Position numbers and translations under genes: made by a program
Source: Rhynchopus sp. YZ270_cl-10
Taxonomy: Eukaryota > Euglenozoa > Diplonemea > Diplonemida > Diplonemidae
Length of the DNA stretch: 64,000 nucleotides
Direction: 5' to 3'
NCBI GenBank assembly: GCA_964035575.1
Contig: OZ037870.1
Span: 1,454,217-1,518,216, forward strand
Notes under the pieces: generated by a model
Seen by the model: the letters and a program-made list of their open reading frames with translations, nothing else
What the model was told of the DNA's origin: nothing
Databases searched by the model: none
Shown: positions 43,433 to 57,400 of the stretch, piece by piece
How positions within the stretch are numbered: the first letter of the stretch is position 1
Layout: every line of letters begins with the position of its first letter

Positions 43433-44220
43433 TAGAAGAAAGCTCGCTAAAATGTGGCAGGATGGTGTGGTTGTGAGGTATATGGCTCCGCCGCGAATTA
43501 ATGTTGAAAAGATTAGTATCATTCAGCAAATGCAGAAATGATGTGCCTATTCATTCATAGAAAACCTGAAATGACACGGAAAAGTCGAAAAAATGAGGGA
43601 GGATGTAGTTTTGAGGCACGTTGCTACGCCGCGAATTATTGATACATGCTGCTGACATGACTGATACAGTAAAAGATTATCAGAAAAGGTCACTGAAATG
43701 TAGCAGGATTTACCCACTAAATATTTGGACAAAAACTGCTAAATTTAGCAGTTTAGCAGTGTGTTTAAGGAAGGATATTTTGCTCCGCCGCTAATATTGA
43801 CACATAAGAGACTGTGGTTGTTAAGCTGTTTGGATCCGCCGCAAAATTACTCACAGGGATAAGAAAGCTCGCCAACATGTAGCAAGCTTGTCTGGTTGTG
43901 GTGTGGTTGCTCCGCCGCTATTAATTTTTCAGGTTTGCATGACTATAAGAAAGTTTGCACAGTTTGCACAATGTTATTTACTATCATCTCCGGGGAAGAC
44001 TGCTACCAGTGTCAAAATAATGGTACTTGTGTGCTTGGCTATTTTCCACACATCTTAACGTAAGGAAGGCACGTTTATTTTGAGACTTCCCATGTTTGAC
44101 AAAGTTGTGTGGCAAGCGATAATCGTTGTGCTTCCAATGAACAACGACACTGTTCTAAATACTGACTTGTGCTGGGAAACCTGTCATCAATGTCAAAAAT
44201 ATGGTGGTTTTCTGTTTTCT
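43433..44220. repeat. Degenerate repeats marked by GCTCCGCCGC
   Basis: Five loosely related segments, each with a CCGCCGC core followed by AATTA or TAAT (near 43483, 43626, 43781, 43831 and 43910). They are preceded by GAAAGCTCGC- or GAAATGTAGCAGG-type sequence. Spacing is irregular (50-155 bp). It is an old tandem array that has decayed; no gene seen. Confidence 0.6.
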
Positions 44221-46070
44221 AAAATCATGTAAAAACTGATACATGCATTTTAAGTCAAAAATACCCATTTCTCAGTGCAAATTGACCCACCACAGCACGC
44301 ACAGACTCCAGAGACCCAAAATCAAAAATTTTTTTTTTTGATTTTTTGTAGGCAAAAATTGCTTGGAAAATTTTTTGGTCAAAAATCCTGGTTTTTGGGG
44401 TATCATACATGTGTATGACCAATTTTCAGGTGGTCAAAAGTGGTGTCTGACCCCCATGTTCAGGTTATGGAAATGTCCTATGAAGCGATTGTCGAAGGAA
44501 TTTTGTACTTTTGAGCATTGCACATTATGTACTGACCAAAAAACCCACCTAAAACCCCCAAAACACCAAAAATCATGTAAAAACTGATACATGCATTTTA
44601 GGTCAAAAATACCCATTTCTCAGCGCAAATTGACCCCATCACAGCACACACAGACTCCGGAGACCCAAAATCAAAAATTTTTTTTTTCGATTTTTTGTAG
44701 GCAAAAATTGCTGGGAAAAATTTTTTGGTCAAAATCCTGGTTTTTGGGGTCTCACACATGTGTATTACCAAATTTTAGGTGGTCAAAAGTTGAGTCTGAC
44801 CCCCATGTCCAGGTTATGGAAATGTCCTATGAAGCGATTGTCGAAGGAATTTTGTACTTTTGAGCATCAGAAATTAGGTACTGACCAAAAAACCCACCTA
44901 AAACCCGCGAATATTTGTTTGAACATGTTCATTGGATTGAAATAAATATGAGTAAAAAAACTGGGTAAGCTTAGCCCCTCTAAAAAAAGAATTTTGTTTT
45001 TGTTTCTGTTTCATTGTTTTTTACAGCAGATCTCTTGTAATGGATAAATCAAACTGTTTTTGTGGAGTTCGTTAAGTTTTTAAAAAAATCAATTGGTTAC
45101 TTCACTGTGACACGTATGTTTGGAAATTGTAGCAGTTTTTATTTTTCAGAGATTTTTTGACCGATCAGCAGTTTTTGTTGTTTTTTTCTTCCCAGCCGGA
45201 GAGAATCTCTTGTGATGAAGAAAATTTTTTTGTCTTGGATTAAAAAAAATATGGAAATAGGTTAAACATAGGTTAAACAAAAGAAAGACTACACCTTGAA
45301 GAAGGCGCTCACTTTGGCGGGTGAGAGTATTGTCATGCCACAAAAATAAAGATCAAAAAAGGAATTAGATTCATAAAAAAAGAAAAAAAGGGAAAAAAAG
45401 CAAAAAAAATAAACACACAAAAAAACAGATCCACCTAGTTTTCCAGTTATAAATTACTTACCCATCAACCAACTGCCCCTACAGGAAAACACTAAAAATC
45501 ATGTAAAAACTGATACATGCATTTTAGGTCAAAAATACTCATTTTTCAGCGCAAATTGACCCCATCACAGCACACACAGACTCCGGAGAGCCAAAATCAA
45601 AATTTTTTTTTTTCGATTTTTCGCAGGCAAAAATTGCTGGGAAAAATTTTTTGGTCAAAATCCTGGTTTTTGGGGTCTCATACATGTGTATGACCAAATT
45701 TAGGGTGGTCAAATGTGATGTCTGACCCCCATGTCCAGGTTATGGAAATGTCCTATGAAGCCATTGCCGAAGGAATTTTGCACTTTTGAGCATCAGAAAT
45801 TAGGTACTGACCAAAAAACCCACACAAAACCCAAAAAACACCAAAAACACCAAAAATCATGAAAAAACTGATCCATGCATTTTAGGTCAAAAATACCCAT
45901 TTCTCAGCGCAAATTGACCCCACCACAGCACGCACAGACTCCGGAGAGCCAAAATCAAAAAATTTTTTTTTCGATTTTTTGTAGGCAAAAATTGGTGGGA
46001 AAATTTTTTGGTCAAAATCCTGGTTTTTGGGGTCTCATACATGTGTATGACCAAATTTTAGGTGGTTATT
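44221..46070. repeat. Four diverged copies of a ~350-bp repeat
   Basis: Copies start at 44221, 44569, 45495 and 45853, each with AAAATCATGTAAAAACTGAT or a close variant. The second ends in an unrelated block (44906-45494) and the fourth is cut at 46070 by an octamer array. Conserved parts include GGTTATGGAAATGTCCTATG and a GATTTTTTGTAGGCAAAAAT block. Short open frames in it are not called as genes. Confidence 0.85.
44906..45494. other. Sequence inserted in the 350-bp repeat array
   Basis: AT-rich block without a gene. Bases about 45186-45224 are the reverse complement of about 38428-38470 in the duplicated segment (AGAGATT.CTCTCCGGCTGGGAAG). This links the block to the Helitron-bearing segment; the remainder is unique in the window. 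Confidence 0.5.
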
Positions 46071-46633
46071 CCGCAAACCCGCAAACCCGTAAACCCGTGA
46101 ACCCGCAAACCCGCAAACCCGCAAACCCGCAAACCCGCAAACCCGCAAACCCGCAAACCCGCAAACCCGCAAACCCGTAAACCCGCAAACCCGCAAACCC
46201 GCAAACCCGCAAACCCGCAAACCCGCAAACCCGCAAACCCGCAAACCCGCAAACCCGCAAACCCGCAAACCCGCAAACCCGCAAACCCGCAAACCCGCAA
46301 ACCCGCAAACCCGCAAACCCGCAAACCCGCAAACCCGCAAACCCGCAAACCCGCAAACCCGCAAACCCGCAAACCCGCAAACCCGCAAACCCGCAAACCC
46401 GCAAACCCGCAAACCCGCAAACCCGCAAACCCGCAAACCCGCAAACCCGCAAACCCGCAAACCCGCAAACCCGCAAACCCGCAAACCCGCAAACCCGCAA
46501 ACCCGTAAACCCGCAAACCCGCAAACCCGCAAACCCGCAAACCCGCAAACCCGCAAACCCGCAAACCCGCAAACCCGCAAACCCGCAAACCCGCAAACCC
46601 GCAAACCGCAAACCCGCAAACCCGCAAACCCGC
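46071..46633. repeat. Octamer array (CCCGCAAA)n
   Basis: About 70 copies with rare CCCGTAAA and one 7-bp slip near 46605. It starts inside a 350-bp repeat copy and ends at the first macrosatellite unit. Confidence 0.95.
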
Positions 46634-49600
46634 ACGAGAAGTGAGCAACCATCGTTTTCTCGCTGGTGTGGTTGATAGCTGGATGGTGTGATTGTAGTGT
46701 TTTATTGTTTAACTTTAATGGTAGTGCTGATGTGGGTACGTTCGTCATGGCAAGACATAACGATGAAGTTTCTGGGAGGTGTGAGATCTTCTTTTGGTGC
46801 TTTTTCCTGAGTTGAAGAATGGTGAAAGACGCAAAAACGTTAGATACTGGGCTAGTATAGGACTCTTGCGGGTCAACGTATCAATCTGGGGAGCGTATAT
46901 ATCTTCATAGCGTAAAAATACCTGCATTTTGCATTTTAGGGTATCACTAAATAACAACATTTAAGTAGTTTAAATACTCTGTAAAATGCAAAAATCTCGG
47001 GGATAAATGGTTTATGGGTGCATAAGAGTCAATTGCAGGGTTATACGATCATAACTGACCAAGCATTACATAATGTCTAGAATTTATCATGGTGCTGTAA
47101 ACACCTGTGTTTTCGGGTAAATGGCTAATAACCATATCTATAACCCCTCAAATATGCACGAAAATGCAAAAATCTCAGGATTATAGGGTCGTTGGCCACA
47201 TTTGAGTTCATTGCGGGGTTGTATGGCCATATCCGAGCATCACACAATGTCTAGAATTTGAACTATACAACAAATACCTGTATTTTGGGGTGAAATGCAT
47301 ATAACCATATCTGCCTCATCATGCACGAAAATGAAGAAATTCTGGGTATGTGCGGTTATTGGCCACATCTGAGTCAATGCGGGTTTGCGGGGTATTTTTG
47401 ACCCGTAAACCCGCAAACCCGTAAACCCGCAAACCCGCAAACCCGCCACACCCACACACACCACACCCGCAGACCCGCCGACCCGCAGACCCGCCGACCC
47501 GCAGACCCGCAGACCCGCAGACCCGCAGACCCGCAGACCCGCCACACCCACACACACCACACCCGCCGACCCGCACACCCGCCGACCCGCAGACCCGCAG
47601 ACCCGCAGACCCGCAGACCCGCAGACCCGCAGACCCGCAGACCCGCAGACCCGCAGACCCGCAGACCCGCAGACCCGCAGACCCGCAGACCCGCAGACCC
47701 GCAGACCCGCAGACCCGCCACACCCACACACACCACACCCGCAGACCCGCAGACCCGCAGACCCGCAGACCTGCCACACCCACACACACCACACCCGCAG
47801 ACCCGCAGACCCGCAGACCCGCAGACCCGCAGACCCGCAGACCCGCAGACCCGCCACACCCACACACACCACACCCGCAGACCCGCCGACCCGCAGACCC
47901 GCAGACCCGCCACACCCACACACACCACACCCGCAGACCCGCCGACCCGCAGACCCGCAGACCCGCCACACCCACACACACCACACCCGCCGACCCGCAC
48001 ACCCGCCGACCCGCAGACCCGCAGACCCGCAGACCCGCAGACCCGCAGACCCGCAGACCCGCAGACCCGCAGACCCGCAGACCCGCAGACCCGCAGACCC
48101 GCAGACCCGCAGACCCGCAGACCCGCAGACCCGCAGACCCGCAGACCCGCAGACCCGCAGACCCGCAGACCCGCCACACCCACACACACCACACCCGCAG
48201 ACCCGCAGACCCGCAGACCCGCAGACCTGCCACACCCACACACACCACACCCGCAGACCCGCAGACCCGCAGACCCGCAGACCCGCAGACCCGCAGACCC
48301 GCAGACCCGCCACACCCACACACACCACACCCGCAGACCCGCAGACCCGCTGACCCGCAGACCCGCAGACCCGCCACACCCACACACACCACACCCGCAG
48401 ACCCGCCGACCCGCAGACCCGCAGACCCGCAGACCCGCCACACCCACACACACCACACCCGCAGACCCGCCGACCCGCAGACCCGCAGACCCGCAGACCC
48501 GCAGACCCGCAGACCCGCCACACCCACACACACCACACCCGCAGACCCGCCGACCCGCAGACCCGCAGACCCGCAGACCCGCCACACCCACACACACCAC
48601 ACCCGCAGACCCGCAGACCCGCAGACCCGCAGACCCGCAGACCCGCAGACCCGCCACACCCACACACACCACACCCGCAGACCCGCCGACCCGCAGACCC
48701 GCAGACCCGCAGACCCGCCACACCCACACACACCACACCCGCAGACCCGCAGACCCGCAGACCCGCAGACCCGCAGACCCGCCGACCCGCAGACCCGCAG
48801 ACCCGCCACACCCACACACACCACACCCGCAGAGCCGCAGACCCGCAGACCCGCAGACCCGCAGACCCGCCACACCCACACACACCACACCCGCAGACCC
48901 GCAGACCCGCAGACCCGCCACACCCACACACACCACACCCGCAGACCCGCAGACCCGCAGACCCGCAGACCCGCAGACCCGCCACACCCACACACACCAC
49001 ACCCGCAGACCCGCCGACCCGCAGACCCGCAGACCCGCAGACCCGCAGACCCGCAGACCCGCAGACCCGCAGACCCGCCACACCCACACACACCACACCC
49101 GCAGACCCGCAGACCCGCAGACCCGCAGACCCGCAGACCCGCAGACCCGCCACACCCACACACACCACACCCGCAGACCCGCAGACACGCAGACCCGCAG
49201 ACCCGCAGACCCGCCACACCCACACACACCACACCCGCAGACCCGCAGACCCGCAGACCCGCAGACCCGCAGACCCGCAGACCCGCAGACCCACCACACC
49301 CACACACACCACACCCGCAGACCCGCAGACCCGCAGACCCGCAGACCCGCAGACCCGCAGACCCGCAGACCCGCAGACCCGCAGACCCGCAGACCCGCAG
49401 ACCCGCAGACCCGCAGACCCGCAGACCCGCAGACCCGCCACACCCACACACACCACACCCGCAGACCCGCCGACCCGCAGACCCGCAGACCCGCAGACCC
49501 GCAGACCCGCCACACCCACACACACCACACCCGCAGACCCGCAGACCCGCAGACCCGCAGACCCGCCACACCCACACACACCACACCCGCAGACCCGCAG

Positions 49601-50454
49601 ACCCGCAGACCCGCAGACCCGCAGACCCGCCACACCCACACACACCACACCCGCAGACCCGCCGACCCGCAGACCCGCAGACCCGCCACACCCACACACA
49701 CCACACCCGCAGACCCGCCGACCCGCAGACCCGCCACACCCACACACACCACACCCGCAGACCCGCAGACCCGCAGACCAGCAGACCCGCCACACCCACA
49801 CACACCACACCCGCAGACCCGCCGACCCGCAGACCCGCAGACCCGCCACACCCACACACACCACACCCGCAGACCCGCAGACCCGCAGACCAGCAGACCC
49901 GCCACACCCACACACACCACACCCGCAGACCCGCCGACCCGGAGACCCGCAGACCCGCAGACCCGCAGACCCGCCACACCCACACACACCACACCCGCAG
50001 ACCCGCAGACCCGCAGACCCGCAGACCCGCCACACCCACACACACCACACCCGCAGACCCGCAGACCCGCAGACCCGCAGACCCGCAGACCCGCAGACCC
50101 GCCACACCCACACACACCACACCCGCAGACCCGCCGACCCGCAGACCCGCCGACCCGCAGACCCGCAGACCCGCCACACCCACACACACCACACCCGCAG
50201 ACCCGCCGACCCGCAGACCCGCAGACCCGCCACACCCGCAACTAGATGCCGGCTCAGCTACCTGAAACGCGGTAATATACAGAGAGTAACCCGCAAACCC
50301 GCAAACCCGCAAACCCGCAAACCCGCAAACCCGCAAACCCGCAAACCCGCAAACCCGCAAACCCGCAAACCCGCAAACCCGCAAACCCGCAAACCCGCAA
50401 ACCCGCAAACCCGCAAACCCGCAAACCCGCAAACCCGCAAACCCGCAAACCCGC
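46634..50454. repeat. Macrosatellite unit 1 (3.8 kb)
   Basis: Layout: a low-repeat block of about 770 bp (46634-47400), compound octamer satellite (47401-50239), the 49-bp junction (50240-50288), then a (CCCGCAAA)n array. The low-repeat block itself contains diverged internal repeats of about 160-178 bp, seen from AAAATGCAAAAATCTC at 46983 and 47161 and a relative at 47328. No gene is recognised; the very long frames are repeat artefacts. Confidence 0.92.
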
Positions 50455-53400
50455 ACGAGAAGTGAGCAACCATCGTTTTCTCGCTGGTGTGGTTGATAGC
50501 TGGATGGTGTGATTGTAGTGTTTTATTGTTTAACTTTAATGGTAGTGCTGATGTGGGTACGTTCGTCATGGCAAGACATAACGATGAAGTTTCTGGGAGG
50601 TGTGAGATCTTCTTTTGGTGCTTTTTCCTGAGTTGAAGAATGGTGAAAGACGCAAAAACGTTAGATACTGGGCTAGTATAGGACTCTTGCGGGTCAACGT
50701 ATCAATCTGGGGAGCGTATATATCTTCATAGCGTAAAAATACCTGCATTTTGCATTTTAGGGTATCACTAAATAACAACATTTAAGTAGTTTAAATACTC
50801 TGTAAAATGCAAAAATCTCGGGGATAAATGGTTTATGGGTGCATAAGAGTCAATTGCAGGGTTATACGATCATAACTGACCAAGCATTACATAATGTCTA
50901 GAATTTATCATGGTGCTGTAAACACCTGTGTTTTCGGGTAAATGGCTAATAACCATATCTATAACCCCTCAAATATGCACGAAAATGCAAAAATCTCAGG
51001 ATTATAGGGTCGTTGGCCACATTTGAGTTCATTGCGGGGTTGTATGGCCATATCCGAGCATCACACAATGTCTAGAATTTGAACTATACAACAAATACCT
51101 GTATTTTGGGGTGAAATGCATATAACCATATCTGCCTCATCATGCACGAAAATGAAGAAATTCTGGGTATGTGCGGTTATTGGCCACATCTGAGTCAATG
51201 CGGGTTTGCGGGGTATTTTTGACCCGTAAACCCGCAAACCCGTAAACCCGCAAACCCGCAAACCCGCCACACCCACACACACCACACCCGCAGACCCGCC
51301 GACCCGCAGACCCGACGACCCGCAGACCCGCAGACCCGCCACACCCACACACACCACACCCGCCGACCCGCACACCCGCCGACCCGCAGACCCGCAGACC
51401 CGCAGACCCGCAGACCCGCAGACCCGCAGACCCGCAGACCCGCAGACCCGCAGACCCGCAGACCCGCAGACCCGCAGACCCGCAGACCCGCAGACCCGCA
51501 GACCCGCAGACCCGCCACACCCACACACACCACACCCGCAGACCCGCAGACCCGCAGACCCGCAGACCTGCCACACCCACACACACCACACCCGCAGACC
51601 CGCAGACCCGCAGACCCGCAGACCCGCAGACCCGCAGACCCGCAGACCCGCCACACCCACACACACCACACCCGCAGACCCGCCGACCCGCAGACCCGCA
51701 GACCCGCCACACCCACACACACCACACCCGCAGACCCGCCGACCCGCAGACCCGCAGACCCGCCACACCCACACACACCACACCCGCCGACCCGCACACC
51801 CGCCGACCCGCAGACCCGCAGACCCGCAGACCCGCAGACCCGCAGACCCGCAGACCCGCAGACCCGCAGACCCGCAGACCCGCAGACCCGCAGACCCGCA
51901 GACCCGCAGACCCGCAGACCCGCAGACCCGCCACACCCACACACACCACACCCGCAGACCCGCAGACCCGCAGACCCGCAGACCTGCCACACCCACACAC
52001 ACCACACCCGCAGACCCGCAGACCCGCAGACCCGCAGACCCGCAGACCCGCAGACCCGCAGACCCGCCACACCCACACACACCACACCCGCAGACCCGCA
52101 GACCCGCTGACCCGCAGACCCGCAGACCCGCCACACCCACACACACCACACCCGCAGACCCGCCGACCCGCAGACCCGCAGACCCGCAGACCCGCCACAC
52201 CCACACACACCACACCCGCAGACCCGCCGACCCGCAGACCCGCAGACCCGCAGACCCGCAGACCCGCAGACCCGCCACACCCACACACACCACACCCGCA
52301 GACCCGCCGACCCGCAGACCCGCAGACCCGCAGACCCGCCACACCCACACACACCACACCCGCAGACCCGCAGACCCGCAGACCCGCAGACCCGCAGACC
52401 CGCAGACCCGCCACACCCACACACACCACACCCGCAGACCCGCCGACCCGCAGACCCGCAGACCCGCAGACCCGCCACACCCACACACACCACACCCGCA
52501 GACCCGCAGACCCGCAGACCCGCAGACCCGCAGACCCGCCGACCCGCAGACCCGCAGACCCGCCACACCCACACACACCACACCCGCAGACCCGCAGACC
52601 CGCAGACCCGCAGACCCGCAGACCCGCCACACCCACACACACCACACCCGCAGACCCGCCGACCCGCAGACCCGCAGACCCGCAGACCCGCAGACCCGCA
52701 GACCCGCAGACCCGCCACACCCACACACACCACACCCGCAGACCCGCAGACCCGCAGACCCGCAGACCCGCAGACCCGCAGACCCGCCACACCCACACAC
52801 ACCACACCCGCAGACCCGCAGACACGCAGACCCGCAGACCCGCAGACCCGCCACACCCACACACACCACACCCGCAGACCCGCAGACCCGCAGACCCGCA
52901 GACCCGCAGACCCGCAGACCCGCAGACCCACCACACCCACACACACCACACCCGCAGACCCGCAGACCCGCAGACCCGCAGACCCGCAGACCCGCAGACC
53001 CGCAGACCCGCAGACCCGCAGACCCGCAGACCCGCAGACCCGCAGACCCGCAGACCCGCAGACCCGCCACACCCACACACACCACACCCGCAGACCCGCC
53101 GACCCGCAGACCCGCAGACCCGCAGACCCGCAGACCCGCCACACCCACACACACCACACCCGCAGACCCGCAGACCCGCAGACCCGCAGACCCGCCACAC
53201 CCACACACACCACACCCGCAGACCCGCAGACCCGCAGACCCGCAGACCCGCAGACCCGCCACACCCACACACACCACACCCGCAGACCCGCCGACCCGCA
53301 GACCCGCAGACCCGCCACACCCACACACACCACACCCGCAGACCCGCCGACCCGCAGACCCGCAGACCCGCCACACCCACACACACCACACCCGCAGACC

Positions 53401-54426
53401 CGCAGACCCGCAGACCAGCAGACCCGCCACACCCACACACACCACACCCGCAGACCCGCCGACCCGCAGACCCGCAGACCCGCAGACCCGCAGACCCGCC
53501 ACACCCACACACACCACACCCGCAGACCCGCAGACCCGCAGACCCGCAGACCCGCCACACCCACACACACCACACCCGCAGACCCGCAGACCCGCAGACC
53601 CGCAGACCCGCAGACCCGCAGACCCGCCACACCCACACACACCACACCCGCAGACCCGCCGACCCGCAGACCCGCCGACCCGCAGACCCGCAGACCCGCC
53701 ACACCCACACACACCACACCCGCAGACCCGCAGACCCGCAGACCCGCAGACCCGCAGACCCGCAGACCCGCCACACCCACACACACCACACCCGCAGACC
53801 CGCCGACCCGCAGACCCGCCGACCCGCAGACCCGCAGACCCGCCACACCCGCAACTAGATGCCGGCTCAGCTACCTGAAACGCGGTAATATACAGAGAGT
53901 AACCCGCAAACCCGCAAACCCGCAAACCCGCAAACCCGCAAACCCGCAAACCCGCAAACCCGCAAACCCGCAAACCCGCAAACCCGCAAACCCGCAAACC
54001 CGCAAACCCGCAAACCGCAAACCCGCAAACCCGCAAACCCGCAAACCCGCAAACCCGCAAACCCGCAAACCCGCAAACCCGCAAACCCGCAAACCCGCAA
54101 ACCCGCAAACCCGCAAACCCGCAAACCCGCAAACTCGCAAACCCGCAAACCCGCAAACCCGCAAACCCGCAAACCCGCAAACCCGCAAACCCGCAAACCC
54201 GCAAACCCGCAAACCCGCAAACCCGCAAACCCGCAAACCCGCAAACCCGCAAACCCGCAAACCCGCAAACCCGCAAACCCGCAAACCCGCAAACCCGCAA
54301 ACCCGCAAACCCGCAAACCCGCAAACCCGCAAACCCGCAAACCCGCAAACCCGCAAACCCGCAAACCCGCAAACCCGCAAACCCGCAAACCCGCAAACCC
54401 GCAAACCCGCAAACCCGCAAACCCGC
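50455..54426. repeat. Macrosatellite unit 2 (4.0 kb)
   Basis: Same order of parts as unit 1, with the low-repeat block at 50455-51221, compound satellite 51222-53852, junction 53853-53901 and a longer octamer array. The low-repeat block is identical to that of unit 1 as far as I compared. The satellites differ mainly in the number of octamers per run. Confidence 0.92.
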
Positions 54427-57400
54427 ACGAGAAGTGAGCAACCATCGTTTTCTCGCTGGTGTGGTTGATAGCTGGATGGTGTGATTGTAGTGTTTTATTG
54501 TTTAACTTTAATGGTAGTGCTGATGTGGGTACGTTCGTCATGGCAAGACATAACGATGAAGTTTCTGGGAGGTGTGAGATCTTCTTTTGGTGCTTTTTCC
54601 TGAGTTGAAGAATGGTGAAAGACGCAAAAACGTTAGATACTGGGCTAGTATAGGACTCTTGCGGGTCAACGTATCAATCTGGGGAGCGTATATATCTTCA
54701 TAGCGTAAAAATACCTGCATTTTGCATTTTAGGGTATCACTAAATAACAACATTTAAGTAGTTTAAATACTCTGTAAAATGCAAAAATCTCGGGGATAAA
54801 TGGTTTATGGGTGCATAAGAGTCAATTGCAGGGTTATACGATCATAACTGACCAAGCATTACATAATGTCTAGAATTTATCATGGTGCTGTAAACACCTG
54901 TGTTTTCGGGTAAATGGCTAATAACCATATCTATAACCCCTCAAATATGCACGAAAATGCAAAAATCTCAGGATTATAGGGTCGTTGGCCACATTTGAGT
55001 TCATTGCGGGGTTGTATGGCCATATCCGAGCATCACACAATGTCTAGAATTTGAACTATACAACAAATACCTGTATTTTGGGGTGACATGCATATAACCA
55101 TATCTGCCTCATCATGCACGAAAATGAAGAAATTCTGGGTATGTGCGGTTATTGGCCACATCTGAGTCAATGCGGGTTTGCGGGGTATTTTTGACCCGTA
55201 AACCCGCAAACCCGTAAACCCGCAAACCCGCAAACCCGCCACACCCACACACACCACACCCGCAGACCCGCCGACCCGCAGACCCGACGACCCGCAGACC
55301 CGCAGACCCGCCACACCCACACACACCACACCCGCCGACCCGCACACCCGCCGACCCGCAGACCCGCAGACCCGCAGACCCGCAGACCCGCAGACCCGCA
55401 GACCCGCAGACCCGCAGACCCGCAGACCCGCAGACCCGCAGACCCGCAGACCCGCAGACCCGCAGACCCGCAGACCCGCAGACCCGCCACACCCACACAC
55501 ACCACACCCGCAGACCCGCAGACCCGCAGACCCGCAGACCTGCCACACCCACACACACCACACCCGCAGACCCGCAGACCCGCAGACCCGCAGACCCGCC
55601 ACACCCACACACACCACACCCGCAGACCCGCCGACCCGCAGACCCGCAGACCCGCCACACCCACACACACCACACCCGCAGACCCGCCGACCCGCAGACC
55701 CGCAGACCCGCCACACCCACACACACCACACCCGCCGACCCGCACACCCGCCGACCCGCAGACCCGCAGACCCGCAGACCCGCAGACCCGCAGACCCGCA
55801 GACCCGCAGACCCGCAGACCCGCAGACCCGCAGACCCGCAGACCCGCCACACCCACACACACCACACCCGCAGACCCGCAGACCCGCAGACCCGCAGACC
55901 TGCCACACCCACACACACCACACCCGCAGACCCGCAGACCCGCAGACCCGCAGACCCGCAGACCCGCAGACCCGCAGACCCGCCACACCCACACACACCA
56001 CACCCGCAGACCCGCAGACCCGCTGACCCGCAGACCCGCAGACCCGCCACACCCACACACACCACACCCGCAGACCCGCCGACCCGCAGACCCGCAGACC
56101 CGCAGACCCGCCACACCCACACACACCACACCCGCAGACCCGCCGACCCGCAGACCCGCAGACCCGCAGACCCGCAGACCCGCAGACCCGCCACACCCAC
56201 ACACACCACACCCGCAGACCCGCCGACCCGCAGACCCGCAGACCCGCAGACCCGCCACACCCACACACACCACACCCGCAGACACGCAGACCCGCAGACC
56301 CGCAGACCCGCAGACCCGCAGACCCGCCACACCCACACACACCACACCCGCAGACCCGCCGACCCGCAGACCCGCAGACCCGCAGACCCGCCACACCCAC
56401 ACACACCACACCCGCAGACCCGCAGACCCGCAGACCCGCAGACCCGCAGACCCGCCGACCCGCAGACCCGCAGACCCGCCACACCCACACACACCACACC
56501 CGCAGACCCGCAGACCCGCAGACCCGCAGACCCGCAGACCCGCCACACCCACACACACCACACCCGCAGACCCGCCGACCCGCAGACCCGCAGACCCGCA
56601 GACCCGCCACACCCACACACACCACACCCGCAGACCCGCAGACCCGCAGACCCGCAGACCCGCAGACCCGCCACACCCACACACACCACACCCGCAGACC
56701 CGCCGACCCGCAGACCCGCAGACCCGCAGACCCGCAGACCCGCAGACCCGCAGACCCGCCACACCCACACACACCACACCCGCAGACCCGCAGACCCGCA
56801 GACCCGCAGACCCGCAGACCCGCAGACCCGCCACACCCACACACACCACACCCGCAGACCCGCAGACCCGCAGACCCGCAGACCCGCAGACCCGCAGACC
56901 CGCAGACCCACCACACCCACACACACCACACCCGCAGACCCGCAGACCCGCAGACCCGCAGACCCGCAGACCCGCAGACCCGCAGACCCGCAGACCCGCA
57001 GACCCGCAGACCCGCAGACCCGCAGACCCGCAGACCCGCAGACCCGCAGACCCGCCACACCCACACACACCACACCCGCAGACCCGCCGACCCGCAGACC
57101 CGCAGACCCGCAGACCCGCAGACCCGCCACACCCACACACACCACACCCGCAGACCCGCAGACCCGCAGACCCGCAGACCCGCCACACCCACACACACCA
57201 CACCCGCAGACCCGCAGACCCGCAGACCCGCAGACCCGCAGACCCGCCACACCCACACACACCACACCCGCAGACCCGCCGACCCGCAGACCCGCAGACC
57301 CGCCACACCCACACACACCACACCCGCAGACCCGCCGACCCGCAGACCCGCAGACCCGCCACACCCACACACACCACACCCGCAGACCCGCAGACCCGCA

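Noticed and set aside
38827-43522. Open frames of 680-1,540 codons on both strands across the octamer satellite
   Set aside because: The repeat units have no stop codon in almost any frame, so long frames arise automatically; peptides such as GLRVCGSA and RRPADPQT are pure repeat. Only the 3' end of one frame is real coding history (the Rep fragment).
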